A model generated the notes under the pieces. That model saw only the letters and a list, made by a program, of their open reading frames with translations, was not told the origin of the DNA and searched no databases. DNA of 37,231 nt from Chloroflexota bacterium (GTDB lineage Bacteria > Chloroflexota > Dehalococcoidia > SZUA-161), in contig JAJYLC010000014.1 of assembly GCA_021787935.1 (NCBI GenBank), positions 1-37,231 on the forward strand. The letters are read 5' to 3'. Both the position numbers and the translations under genes were made by a program. Positions 8,876-18,659 of the stretch are shown here, in pieces (the stretch's first letter is position 1; the number at the start of each line of letters is the position of its first letter).

Positions 8876-8904
8876 ATTATACTTGTGAGCAGACCATGTG
8901 TCAA
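8876..8904 (-). promoter_or_regulatory. Consensus sigma-70-type promoter of rpsU-yqeY
   Basis: On the minus strand TTGACA (8904-8899) and TATAAT (8881-8876) are both exact consensus hexamers separated by 17 bp. Predicted transcription start is near 8869, giving a leader of about 27 nt before the GTG of rpsU. Confidence 0.9.
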
Positions 8905-8959
8905 GGAAAATTGCCAAGGTTTGTGGGAGTATCCGATATTAATGAGCGCTATTTGCTTA

Positions 8960-8988
8960 TTGCAAAAAGAGGGGCGTTGTGTTATGTT
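8960..8988 (+). promoter_or_regulatory. Promoter of the NifV-like gene and xerD
   Basis: TTGCAA (8960-8965), a 17-bp spacer and TATGTT (8983-8988) form a good sigma-70-type promoter. It is divergent from the rpsU promoter, with the two -35 boxes about 55 bp apart. The predicted leader to the GTG at 9058 is about 63 nt. Confidence 0.65.
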
Positions 8989-9057
8989 ATGTAGGCTTGT
9001 TTATGTGGTTGGCTTATCTGCTATAAGACTTGATAAGCTATCAGGGAGGATTGCGGC

Positions 9058-10227
9058 GTGGTTGTGTTTATCGACGATACTACTTTGAGGGATGGTGAGC
9101 AGACCGCGGGGGTGGTGTTCACCAATGAAGAGAAGGTGCAAATCGCCAGGTTGCTCGATGAGATAGGCGTGCACCAGATAGAGGCCGGTATACCTGCAAT
9201 GGGTGGCGATGAAATGGAGGCTATCAAGGCTATTATAGCCTTGGGGCTGCGGTCCAGCATCATCACCTGGAATCGGCCGGTTCTTGCCGATATAGATGCT
9301 TCACTGCAATGCGATACTAAGGCAGTTGCCTTAAGTATCTCTGTATCGGACATCCATATACAACATAAACTCAGGCAGAGCAGGGAGTGGGTTTTACAGA
9401 ATATAAAGAAGGCTACGAAGTATGCCAAAAGCCATGACCTCTATGTATCGGTTAATGCTGAGGATGCGTCAAGGGCTGACCCTGACTTTCTTATTCAGTT
9501 TGCTCAGACTGCCAGGGAGGCAGGGGCAGATCGCCTGCGTTTTTGTGATACTGTGGGCGTCTTAGAGCCGTTCAGGGCATATGAAGCGATATGCCGTTTG
9601 ATCGAAGAGGTGGGTATCGACATCGAAATGCATACCCACAATGACTTTGGCATGGCTACAGCTAACGCTTTGGCAGGCATCAGGGCGGGGGCGAAGTGGG
9701 TCAATACTACGGTCAACGGCCTGGGAGAGAGGGCGGGTAATGCCTCCCTTGCCGAGGTGGTTATGGCCTTGAAGCACATCGAGAATATCGATGTGGGCAT
9801 AGACACTACACGGTTACGGACTATCTCTAAGTATGTAGCTCAAGCTTCACAGCGACCTTTGCCGGTGAGCCAGGCGATCACAGGAGACAATATCTTTGCC
9901 CACGAGTCTGGTATCCACGCCGATGGTGTGCTCAAGTATCCGCCTACCTATGAGGCTTTCTCTCCCGAGGAAGTAGGCCTGGAGAGACAGATCTTGGTTG
10001 GCAAGCACAGCGGCTCACACACTATTCTGTTTAAGTTCGCTAATGAATTCGGAATTCAGCTTCCCGAAGATATAGCCAAGGAGATACTGGCCCGTGCTCG
10101 GGCGATGGCTTTAATACGAAAGCGTGCTCTGTTCGATAAGGAGCTGGTTCTTATCTACCAGGAGATATGCAAGGAGAGATGTCTCGACTTGCCTCCTTTG
10201 AAGATGCCGGGGTCTAGTCACAATTAG
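9058..10227 (+). CDS. NifV-like homocitrate synthase family protein; candidate Re-citrate synthase
   Basis: This 389-residue DRE-TIM metallolyase condenses acetyl-CoA with a 2-oxo acid. Visible signatures are DDTTLRDGEQTAGV near the N-terminus, the metal-binding MHTHNDFGMA, TTVNGLGERAGN and ESGIHADGVLKYP. It lacks the long C-terminal regulatory domain of LeuA and is closest in pattern to NifV. No nif genes are nearby. In Dehalococcoides a gene annotated as homocitrate synthase was shown to encode Re-citrate synthase, so oxaloacetate is a plausible substrate (inference). The GTG start is chosen because of the AGGGAGGA site at 9043-9050. xerD follows after 15 bp. Confidence 0.85.
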   Translation: MVVFIDDTTLRDGEQTAGVVFTNEEKVQIARLLDEIGVHQIEAGIPAMGGDEMEAIKAIIALGLRSSIITWNRPVLADIDASLQCDTKAVALSISVSDIHIQHKLRQSREWVLQNIKKATKYAKSHDLYVSVNAEDASRADPDFLIQFAQTAREAGADRLRFCDTVGVLEPFRAYEAICRLIEEVGIDIEMHTHNDFGMATANALAGIRAGAKWVNTTVNGLGERAGNASLAEVVMALKHIENIDVGIDTTRLRTISKYVAQASQRPLPVSQAITGDNIFAHESGIHADGVLKYPPTYEAFSPEEVGLERQILVGKHSGSHTILFKFANEFGIQLPEDIAKEILARARAMALIRKRALFDKELVLIYQEICKERCLDLPPLKMPGSSHN

Positions 10228-10242
10228 TTCTGGAGGTATGGT

Positions 10243-11157
10243 ATGGACGAGGGAATTGCGGGCTTCATGTCATCTCTTTCAATGGAAAAGGGGTTTTCAC
10301 CCAACACTCTCGATGCTTACAAAAACGACCTCAACCAGTTTGTTGCATACTTGAATAAAAAGGCAGCCAGTGAAGACAAACACCAGCTAAACTGGGGAAA
10401 TATTGACCGTTCTCTGTTGCTGGACTACATGGTCAGCCTCAAAGAACGGAGCTATGCTCCGGCTACCATGGCGCGCAAGGTGGCTGCCATCAAGTCATTT
10501 TTTAACTTCTTGGTTTCCGAGGGCACCTTGAAAAACAACCCAACGGAAGGGATAACCGGCCCTAAGGTAGGCAAAGCGCTGCCTAAAGCGATCTCGGTTG
10601 AGGACGTTGAGAAGCTGTTGGAGCAGCCGGAAAAATCATCCTCGCCGGAGGCAAAGCGCGACAAAGCAATGCTGGAACTGCTCTATGCCACCGGGATGAG
10701 GGTGACCGAGATGGTGTCTCTGAACACACGCGATGTGAACCTGAAGGCTGGCTTCGTGCGCTGCTTCGGTAAAGGCTCTAAGGAGCGCATCATTCCTATT
10801 CATAGCAAAGCAATCAAGGCGGTAAAGAGCTATGTTGATGAATCCCGCCCCCGTCTCCTGGGGGCTACCGGCGAGACAGCCCTATTCCTCAATCGGCGCG
10901 GGCAGCGGCTCACCAGGCAGGGATTCTGGCTTATCCTCAAGGGCTATGCCGAGAAGGCTCAAATCGAGGCTGATATTACGCCGCACGTGTTGCGTCACAG
11001 CATAGCCACCCATCTGCTGCACAGCGGCAAGATGAATCTCAGAGAGCTTCAGGAACTGCTGGGGCATGCCAATATCTCCACTACTCAGATTTATACCCAC
11101 CTCACCACGGAGCACCTGCGAAAGGTGTACGAAAGCTCCCACCCCAGAGCGAAATAA
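10243..11157 (+). CDS. xerD: XerC/XerD-type tyrosine recombinase
   Basis: The 304-residue protein has an N-terminal SAM-like core-binding domain (about 1-100: FSPNTLDAYKNDLNQF) and a C-terminal catalytic domain. The expected catalytic set is visible: Arg in TGMRVTEM, Lys in GKGSKER, HVLRH, the His of LLGHANIS and the Tyr of TQIYTHL. Length and motifs fit the housekeeping chromosome-dimer resolvases, not a phage integrase, and no att sites or phage genes are nearby. A GGAGG site precedes the ATG. XerC versus XerD cannot be separated by eye. Confidence 0.9.
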   Translation: MDEGIAGFMSSLSMEKGFSPNTLDAYKNDLNQFVAYLNKKAASEDKHQLNWGNIDRSLLLDYMVSLKERSYAPATMARKVAAIKSFFNFLVSEGTLKNNPTEGITGPKVGKALPKAISVEDVEKLLEQPEKSSSPEAKRDKAMLELLYATGMRVTEMVSLNTRDVNLKAGFVRCFGKGSKERIIPIHSKAIKAVKSYVDESRPRLLGATGETALFLNRRGQRLTRQGFWLILKGYAEKAQIEADITPHVLRHSIATHLLHSGKMNLRELQELLGHANISTTQIYTHLTTEHLRKVYESSHPRAK

Positions 11158-11182
11158 AATTATCGAACCAGAAACAGTTTTT

Positions 11183-11208
11183 ATACAAGGGGCTTAGGCC
11201 CCTTGTAT
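11183..11208. terminator. Hairpin terminator after xerD
   Basis: A perfect 11-bp stem ATACAAGGGGC (11183-11193) / GCCCCTTGTAT (11198-11208) has a TTAG loop. A T-run on the left flank and TATTATAAT on the right would let it act in either direction. A TATAAT at 11209-11214 begins right at the stem edge and could be the -10 of the next operon. Confidence 0.75.
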
Positions 11209-11302
11209 TATAATAGGGCTCGATGAGCGGCAGCCTGGAGCAGAAGCTCCAACTTACCAACTAATCCACGCATTTGCTAAATTCGCTTGGTAGGAGGGGA
11301 AA

Positions 11303-13071
<1,769 letters not shown>

Positions 13072-13136
13072 GAAGGAATAAAAAAGTCAATTTAGCGTTA
13101 TAGATTGAAATTGAAAGGCTATAAAGCTAGTAGGTT

Positions 13137-13171
13137 ATTCTCGCGTAAGCGGGAATACAGGTGCCTAGATT
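13137..13171. repeat. Dispersed 35-nt repeat, copy 1
   Basis: This stretch matches the reverse complement of 21098-21132 at 30 of 35 positions. Its palindrome (CGCG-x-AAGCGGGAAT) is decayed compared with copy 2. It lies in the gap between enolase and the next gene. Confidence 0.7.
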
Positions 13172-13206
13172 GTTTCCTGATCATTTAGGGACTTAAAAAT
13201 AGAAAT

Positions 13207-14223
13207 ATGAAAACCATCGGTATCACCACCACAGTACCTATAGAAGTCCTGCTGGCGGCGGGCTATCAGCCTGTTGACCTCAATAATCTGTTTATCGGCA
13301 GCATCGAGCGGGAGCGGATGGTGAGCATAGCGGAACGTGCTGGCTTCCCCCAAAACTGCTGCACCTGGATCAAAGGCATCTACGGCGTGTGCCTGGAACA
13401 TGACGTAAAGAACGTGCTCTGCGTCACTACCGGCGATTGCTCGAATACCACTATGCTCATGGAGGTGCTCAGGCTGAAGGGTGTTGATGTTCTGCCCTTT
13501 GCTTATCCGGAGCAGCCTGACGCTGTCCTAATGCAGAAAGCTCTGCAGAACTTGGCGCAGACGCTGGGCACAACAATTGCCAAAGCGGAAAAGGTGAGGA
13601 AGGAACTGGAGAGGGCGCGGCAGCTTGCCTGGAAGCTGGACGAGCTCACCTGGAGAGACGGCTTGGTGAGCGGACTGGAGAGCCACTACTGGCTGGTCTC
13701 AACCTCAGACTTCAACGGAGACTATATGGAGTATGAGCGCCGCTTGGGCGGGTTGCTGGCCGAGGCTAAAGGCAGAAAGCCTTACCATGATGATTTCCTT
13801 CGGCTGGCCTATATCGGAGTCCCCCCGGTGTTTGCTGGAGGGCTCTATCCCTATATTGAGCAGAATGGCGCAAGGGTGGTTTTTAACGAGATACAGCTCC
13901 AATTCGCTATGCCGCACCCTGGAAGCTCTCTTGCAGAGCAGTACAGCAACTATACCTATCCTTACTCTATTCGTGGCCGCGCCAAGGATATCGTTACCGA
14001 ACTGCACCGTCGGCGTATTGACGGCGTCATCCATTACGTTCAGGCGTTCTGTCATCGGGGAATAGGTGATATAATCTTTCGCCATGCCATCCACTTGCCT
14101 GTACTTACGCTGGAGGGCAATACCGATTTCACGCTCAATGCCCATGTAAAGACGCGCATCGAGGCCTTCTTAGATATGCTGAGGAGGCGAGCTACTACAA
14201 CAAGCGGCACATCGGGCGGGTAG
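13207..14223 (+). CDS. 2-hydroxyacyl-CoA dehydratase (HgdB/MJ0007-like) family protein
   Basis: This 338-residue protein resembles a single subunit of the HgdAB/BcrBC family (COG1775). The N-terminal segment has P-V-D-L-N-N and Cys51/Cys52 in PQNCCTW; further cysteines are C78 (TTGDCSN) and one near 283 (VQAFCHRG), which fit cluster ligands. The family contains radical-type dehydratases, benzoyl-CoA reductase subunits and double-cubane-cluster reductases. All need an ATP-driven HgdC/BcrAD-type activator, and none is seen here, nor a second subunit. The substrate therefore cannot be named. The Shine-Dalgarno is weak. Confidence 0.8.
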   Translation: MKTIGITTTVPIEVLLAAGYQPVDLNNLFIGSIERERMVSIAERAGFPQNCCTWIKGIYGVCLEHDVKNVLCVTTGDCSNTTMLMEVLRLKGVDVLPFAYPEQPDAVLMQKALQNLAQTLGTTIAKAEKVRKELERARQLAWKLDELTWRDGLVSGLESHYWLVSTSDFNGDYMEYERRLGGLLAEAKGRKPYHDDFLRLAYIGVPPVFAGGLYPYIEQNGARVVFNEIQLQFAMPHPGSSLAEQYSNYTYPYSIRGRAKDIVTELHRRRIDGVIHYVQAFCHRGIGDIIFRHAIHLPVLTLEGNTDFTLNAHVKTRIEAFLDMLRRRATTTSGTSGG

Positions 14224-14255
14224 AAAGCTTTAAGAACGGCGCATGGATTTTCTTG

Positions 14256-14771
14256 TCATCCCTTATCTAACAGTCTTGCGTATTCCTGTTCTGAGAGGTA
14301 AGGACATAACGATGATTTTGAAGAATCGTTTCTTAATGTGGCTGCAAAGGCCATGCAGGTTGGAAAACCGCATTCCTTGCAGTTTGTACTTGGCAAGAGT
14401 TTATATATATCCAACAAGCTCGGAGGGCGTTTCCTGCCCTCAAAGTTCGGTTGTATTTTGTCCCTTTGTTGCCAGACGTCGTTGACTGTGTGTATTATGT
14501 TATTGGTCAATTCCTGAGCCTCTTCGTTGTCCAGAACAGGTGCAATGGCTATCTCATGGGGCCTGAATGCATATATCTTCCCATTATTGGCCCAGAGAAG
14601 TATTTTGTCCTGATGATGGTAGTCGAAGCCGACCAATTCTGCGTTCAAATACGGAAGCACCTCGCTAATATCGTCCTCCAGACTAATGAAAGCTCGAAGC
14701 CTGTCGGAGCCCGGGTGACATTCCGGTGACGCCAGCCTGATTTCGTACCCGCGAATCAGATTTTGGGGCAT
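14256..14771 (-). CDS. Fe-S protein with RnfB/AcsC-type four-Cys domain
   Basis: The C-terminal third carries the C-x2-C-x4-C-x(about 16)-C pattern (NCKECGFPTCMAFA, then LCPYLS) that binds [4Fe-4S] in RnfB and in the corrinoid Fe-S subunit AcsC/CdhE. The N-terminal 120 residues (RLASPECHPGSDRLRAFISL, then a DUF3786-like beta-rich region) are of unknown role. I place the start at ATG 14771 because AAAGAGG lies 8 nt upstream; a GTG three codons earlier is also open. The gene is convergent with the preceding one and divergent from GAPDH. A role in C1 or electron transfer is only inference. Confidence 0.8.
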   Translation of the reverse strand: MPQNLIRGYEIRLASPECHPGSDRLRAFISLEDDISEVLPYLNAELVGFDYHHQDKILLWANNGKIYAFRPHEIAIAPVLDNEEAQELTNNIIHTVNDVWQQRDKIQPNFEGRKRPPSLLDIYKLLPSTNCKECGFPTCMAFAATLRNDSSKSSLCPYLSEQEYARLLDKG

Positions 14772-14900
14772 TTGAGCCACCTCTTTAACGATAAGTTATA
14801 CCCTGCCTGCTACTCAATATCATTTTAAATACTTACGTTTGATATTACAATTCTCGAACGTTAATAGTTGAGGATACTCGAAAGTTTCCTCTGTTAAGGC

Positions 14901-15971
<1,071 letters not shown>

Positions 15972-15990
15972 TAGATTGAGTTTGGGGGAT

Positions 15991-16020
15991 GGTAGGGGCA
16001 CGGCATGCCGTGCCCCTACC
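15991..16020. repeat. 30-bp perfect palindrome (GTAGGGGC...GCCCCTAC family), member 1
   Basis: Arms GGTAGGGGCACGGCA and TGCCGTGCCCCTACC meet without a spacer. It shares its outer (G)TAGGG(G)C / GCCC(C)TA arms with the elements at 21603-21632 and 28803-28829, while the inner word differs. It lies 20 bp after the gap stop and may also end that transcript. Confidence 0.8.
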
Positions 16021-16029
16021 ACATTATCT

Positions 16030-17028
16030 ATGGAACCTCGATATATAGCACTATACCGCTCCGGCGAGTTGAAGCGTCGTGCCGAGCGGCTTGAGGCGAG
16101 ATTGGCCTTCTGTGATATTTGTCCTAGAGAGTGTCACGTCAATCGCCTGGAAGGCAAACGCGGCTTTTGCCATTCCGGCTATTTACCCATAGTTTCGGCG
16201 GTCTGCGCTCATCATGGCGAGGAGCCTGCTATCTCTGGCAGTAAGGGGTCAGGCACGATATTCTTCGGTAACTGCAATATGCGGTGTGTCTACTGCCAGA
16301 ACTACCAGATAAGCCAGGACTGGAGAGGGCAGAAGTCCAGGGAGATGGACTTTCCCAAACTTGCTCAAGAGATGCTCTATCTTCAGGATGAACTGGGCTG
16401 CCATAATATCAACTTCGTCTCTCCCTCGCACTTCGTGCCCCAGTTGGTCAGGGCTGTTCTGGAGGCAGTGCCGCTAGGGCTCAAAGTGCCCCTGGTCTAC
16501 AATTCCAGCGGCTACGACTCTGTTGCCTCTTTAAAGGAGCTTGACGGCGTAATCAGCGTGTATCTCCCTGATTTAAGATATGCCTCGGAGAGATGGGCCA
16601 GGAAATTCTCGCATGCTCGGAATTATGTAGCATATGCCCGCGCCGCTATCAAGGAGATGTACAGGCAGGCGGGAGAATTGGTGATGGATGAATCCGGAGT
16701 AGCAGAGCGGGGATTGATTGTGCGCCATCTCATCCTTCCTAACAGGATAGCAGGCAGCGAGGAATCGCTTCACTGGCTGGCACATGAGATCTCTCCGACG
16801 GTCACGGTCAGCATTATGTCCCAATATTACCCCTCACACAAAGCCAAGGATAAACGCTTGCTTCCGAGGACTATTTCTGAGGCAGAGTATGATGAGGTCC
16901 TCAGGCTGCTGGACGAGGTAGGTCTAGAGAGCGGCTGGGTGCAGGAGATGGGAGCGGCGGAGAACTATCTGCCTGACTTCGAAAGAGAAGGCCATCCGTT
17001 CTCTCTGGCTGCTGAGATGAAGAGGTGA
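16030..17028 (+). CDS. PflX-like radical SAM protein (COG1313)
   Basis: The protein has an N-terminal Cys segment (CDICPRECHVNR) and the radical SAM cluster motif in GNCNMRCVYCQNYQIS (C-x3-C-x2-C), followed by SPSHFVPQL and the C-terminal SIMSQYYPSHKA. This is the COG1313 family, related to pyruvate-formate-lyase activases; its substrates are unknown. I choose ATG 16030 (332 residues) because an in-frame TTG at 15976 would translate the palindromic repeat. No clear Shine-Dalgarno is visible and no glycyl-radical enzyme is nearby. Confidence 0.87.
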   Translation: MEPRYIALYRSGELKRRAERLEARLAFCDICPRECHVNRLEGKRGFCHSGYLPIVSAVCAHHGEEPAISGSKGSGTIFFGNCNMRCVYCQNYQISQDWRGQKSREMDFPKLAQEMLYLQDELGCHNINFVSPSHFVPQLVRAVLEAVPLGLKVPLVYNSSGYDSVASLKELDGVISVYLPDLRYASERWARKFSHARNYVAYARAAIKEMYRQAGELVMDESGVAERGLIVRHLILPNRIAGSEESLHWLAHEISPTVTVSIMSQYYPSHKAKDKRLLPRTISEAEYDEVLRLLDEVGLESGWVQEMGAAENYLPDFEREGHPFSLAAEMKR

Positions 17029-17040
17029 GGAGAGGTTTTT

Positions 17041-17166
17041 TTACCCCTTCATCTTTCTTTTTCTTTTCAGCCAGGCATATTGGATCTTCTTGCCGTTGTG
17101 CTTTTTGTCCTTCTTGTTGACATTCTCTACGAACGTCTTTATGTCGGGAAGAGCCTTATCAGCCAT
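17041..17166 (-). CDS. Small lysine-rich protein, 41 residues (hypothetical)
   Basis: A minus-strand ORF runs from ATG 17166 to TAA 17041-17043. It begins MADKALPDIKTFVENVNKKD and is strongly basic towards its C-terminus (WLKRKRKMKG). GAGG lies 11 nt before the ATG and an extended -10 (TG-G-TAAAAT) sits about 40 bp upstream. Codon use is plausible for the genome. A nucleic-acid-binding or ribosome-associated role fits the charge but is only inference. It converges on the COG1313 gene. Confidence 0.5.
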   Translation of the reverse strand: MADKALPDIKTFVENVNKKDKKHNGKKIQYAWLKRKRKMKG

Positions 17167-17203
17167 CGCAGTGAATTCCTCTATAAAATCATTAATCTGT
17201 AAT

Positions 17204-17212
17204 ATTTTACCA
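17204..17212 (-). promoter_or_regulatory. Extended -10 promoter before the 41-residue ORF
   Basis: On the minus strand TGG at 17212-17210 is followed by TAAAAT (17209-17204). This is the same TGG-plus-hexamer layout seen at 17569-17577, 21193-21201 and 23685-23693. No good -35 is seen. Predicted start is near 17197, about 30 nt before the ATG. Confidence 0.4.
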
Positions 17213-17352
17213 TGCCAGCGGTCGTAAAGTCTACTTGACCGGGCAAATGGATGAAAAAGGAAATGAATTTCATTAAGAAGCAGGTATTTTTACTTAGTGT
17301 AAAATGAGTAATTAGGTCGAGGACAGCTTTGACGAGAAAGTGATAATGTAGT

Positions 17353-17530
17353 ATCAGAGGTAAGAAAAGGCAAGGCAGGTATAACCAGCCAGCAAAAAAA
17401 TAAGCCCGCTCATCTCAGCCATCCAGCCCTGGCCTAGCTCTTACCTCAGATAATCAATAGGAGCGGCTTGGTATTCCCAAGCCTTATCACCTCGGTTCAG
17501 GCGGAGATCCCAGCCAATCTCCGCCTGAAC
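17353..17530 (+). ncRNA. Candidate structured RNA with three successive stems
   Basis: Inside a gene-poor gap, ATCAGAGGTAAGA (17353-17365) pairs with TCTTACCTCAGAT (17439-17451) with one mismatch, enclosing a smaller hairpin GGCaGGT-ATA-ACCaGCC. A 7-bp hairpin follows (GGCTTGG 17465-17471 / CCAAGCC 17477-17483). Then comes a perfect 14-bp stem (17495-17508 / 17517-17530) followed by TTATTTAT, which could terminate a plus-strand transcript. It was not recognised as 6S, SRP, tmRNA, RNase P or a known riboswitch. Strand is inferred from the terminal T-rich tail. The rest of the gap to 17693 holds only a promoter. Confidence 0.45.
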
Positions 17531-17564
17531 TTATTTATCCCCGAGGTAGCTTTGTGAAAACTCT

Positions 17565-17579
17565 TTTATGGTATTATAT
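17565..17579 (+). promoter_or_regulatory. Extended -10 promoter, copy A
   Basis: The 15-mer TTTATGGTATTATAT recurs exactly at 21189-21203. It contains TG-G-TATTAT, an extended -10 pattern. Both copies precede genes for small two-helix membrane proteins; this one lies 114 bp before the ATG at 17694. A TTGTGA lies about 17 bp upstream of the TATATA that overlaps its end. Confidence 0.5.
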
Positions 17580-17693
17580 ACTCCTGATTCGGAGAATCCT
17601 GTCATATTAGAGCTACACAGAATATGTGCACAAAACGATCCCCACTCGAAATAATGGGCTATCACAATAGATATTAAAAGGGAGGAGTGAGAG

Positions 17694-17903
17694 ATGAGTT
17701 TCCTCAAGCACAGAGGGCGGGTTTTTATAGAGTTAATTGGCCTCTCGTACGCAGGGTTTATGACTCTGTTGGCGATAATTGAATGGGCCGGTAAGTATAG
17801 CTGGCATCTTGCCCCGAGTTCGCTTCTGCTTATGGCAGGCGTTGCTATCATTGGCGTGATTTATCTCGTTTTGGATGAAATAAGGTTGAATACTCATCGT
17901 TAA
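17694..17903 (+). CDS. Small two-helix membrane protein (hypothetical)
   Basis: The 69-residue protein has two predicted membrane segments (about 10-30, FIELIGLSYAGFMTLLAIIE, and 40-60, LLLMAGVAIIGVIYLVL) with short charged ends. GGGAGGAG is well spaced before the ATG. I do not recognise the family. Size, helix layout and promoter 15-mer are shared with the 91-residue protein at 21255, although the sequences are not obviously homologous. The 200 bp after it (17904-18103) are AT-rich; only a TATAAT at 18055-18060 stands out. Confidence 0.7.
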   Translation: MSFLKHRGRVFIELIGLSYAGFMTLLAIIEWAGKYSWHLAPSSLLLMAGVAIIGVIYLVLDEIRLNTHR

Positions 17904-18103
17904 GATTTCGCTGTTCCGCTAATCATTTTCCTCGCTGGCACTCATTATTGGCGCCATCGGCTAAAAGGGCATAGTTCACCACATATAGCTTTCGCCATCT
18001 TGCAAAAAAGTAGCTATTCGTTATAGAATATCGTAAAATATTATCTTACATAATTATAATTGGGTGTTTCATTAAGAAGCACCTGACAGAACTGTATTAA
18101 ACA

Positions 18104-18628
18104 ATGAGCTTTCTAGAGAGGTATCGGACGCCGGTTATAGTGCTTTTAAGCGTGCTTATCCTCATTGGTGTTGCCGTACTTCTCTATCGCCAGATGTCTT
18201 CGCCTCACTCTGAAGAGATAACTATTCTTCCACCATCTCCCCAAATTTATATTTATATAGAGGGTGAGGTGGTTAACCCTGGAGCCTATACGCTGTTAAC
18301 CGGTGACCATGTCGCTGATGCTGTTGAAGCTGCCAGCGGATTCACTCCTGATGCTGACCGGAGTTCAGTGAATCTCGCTGCCACTCTACGAGACGGTGAG
18401 CAAATCCATATTTTCAAGCTAAGCGATATCCCTCAGAAGATAAACATCAACACTGCTGAGGCCTGGCTGCTGGAGTCACTTCCCGGCATCGGGGAAATCC
18501 TGGCCCAGAGGATCGTGGATTACCGCATTGCAAATGGGTATTTCCAAAGTATCGAGGACCTGACTAATGTGCCTGATATCGGTCCGGCGGTCTTCGATAA
18601 GGTAAAAGATAAAATCGCTGTCCGCTAG
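18104..18628 (+). CDS. comEA: ComEA-like DNA-binding protein
   Basis: The 174-residue protein has one N-terminal membrane helix (about 10-28), then a SLBB domain (about 46-115: YIYIEGEVVNPGAYTL, GDHVADAVEAASGF) and a helix-hairpin-helix DNA-binding pair at the C-terminus (ININTAEAWLLESLPGIG, IEDLTNVPDIGP). ComEA binds double-stranded DNA at the membrane during natural uptake. The comEC gene follows after 31 bp, so both form the conserved uptake pair. The Shine-Dalgarno is weak. Confidence 0.93.
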   Translation: MSFLERYRTPVIVLLSVLILIGVAVLLYRQMSSPHSEEITILPPSPQIYIYIEGEVVNPGAYTLLTGDHVADAVEAASGFTPDADRSSVNLAATLRDGEQIHIFKLSDIPQKININTAEAWLLESLPGIGEILAQRIVDYRIANGYFQSIEDLTNVPDIGPAVFDKVKDKIAVR

Positions 18629-18659
18629 CCTGTCTGATATTCCCTTTGAGATTTGAGGG

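Noticed and set aside
8843-9057. Switch from minus- to plus-strand genes as the replication origin
   Set aside because: The 215-bp gap contains two ordinary divergent promoters and no DnaA boxes; the only box cluster is at 3.8 kb.
15976-16029. TTG-initiated 18-residue extension of the COG1313 protein
   Set aside because: It would translate the 30-bp palindromic repeat; the ATG at 16030 gives the normal family N-terminus.
17531-17851. 106-codon minus-strand frame overlapping the small membrane protein
   Set aside because: It overlaps the gene at 17694, which has a strong ribosome site and clear membrane helices; the antisense frame has no recognisable features.
17268-18081. 15-bp direct repeat TTTCATTAAGAAGCA at 17268-17282 and 18067-18081, as possible element ends
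   Set aside because: One such exact 15-mer pair is expected by chance in a window this size, and there is no integrase, transposase or inverted end to support an element.
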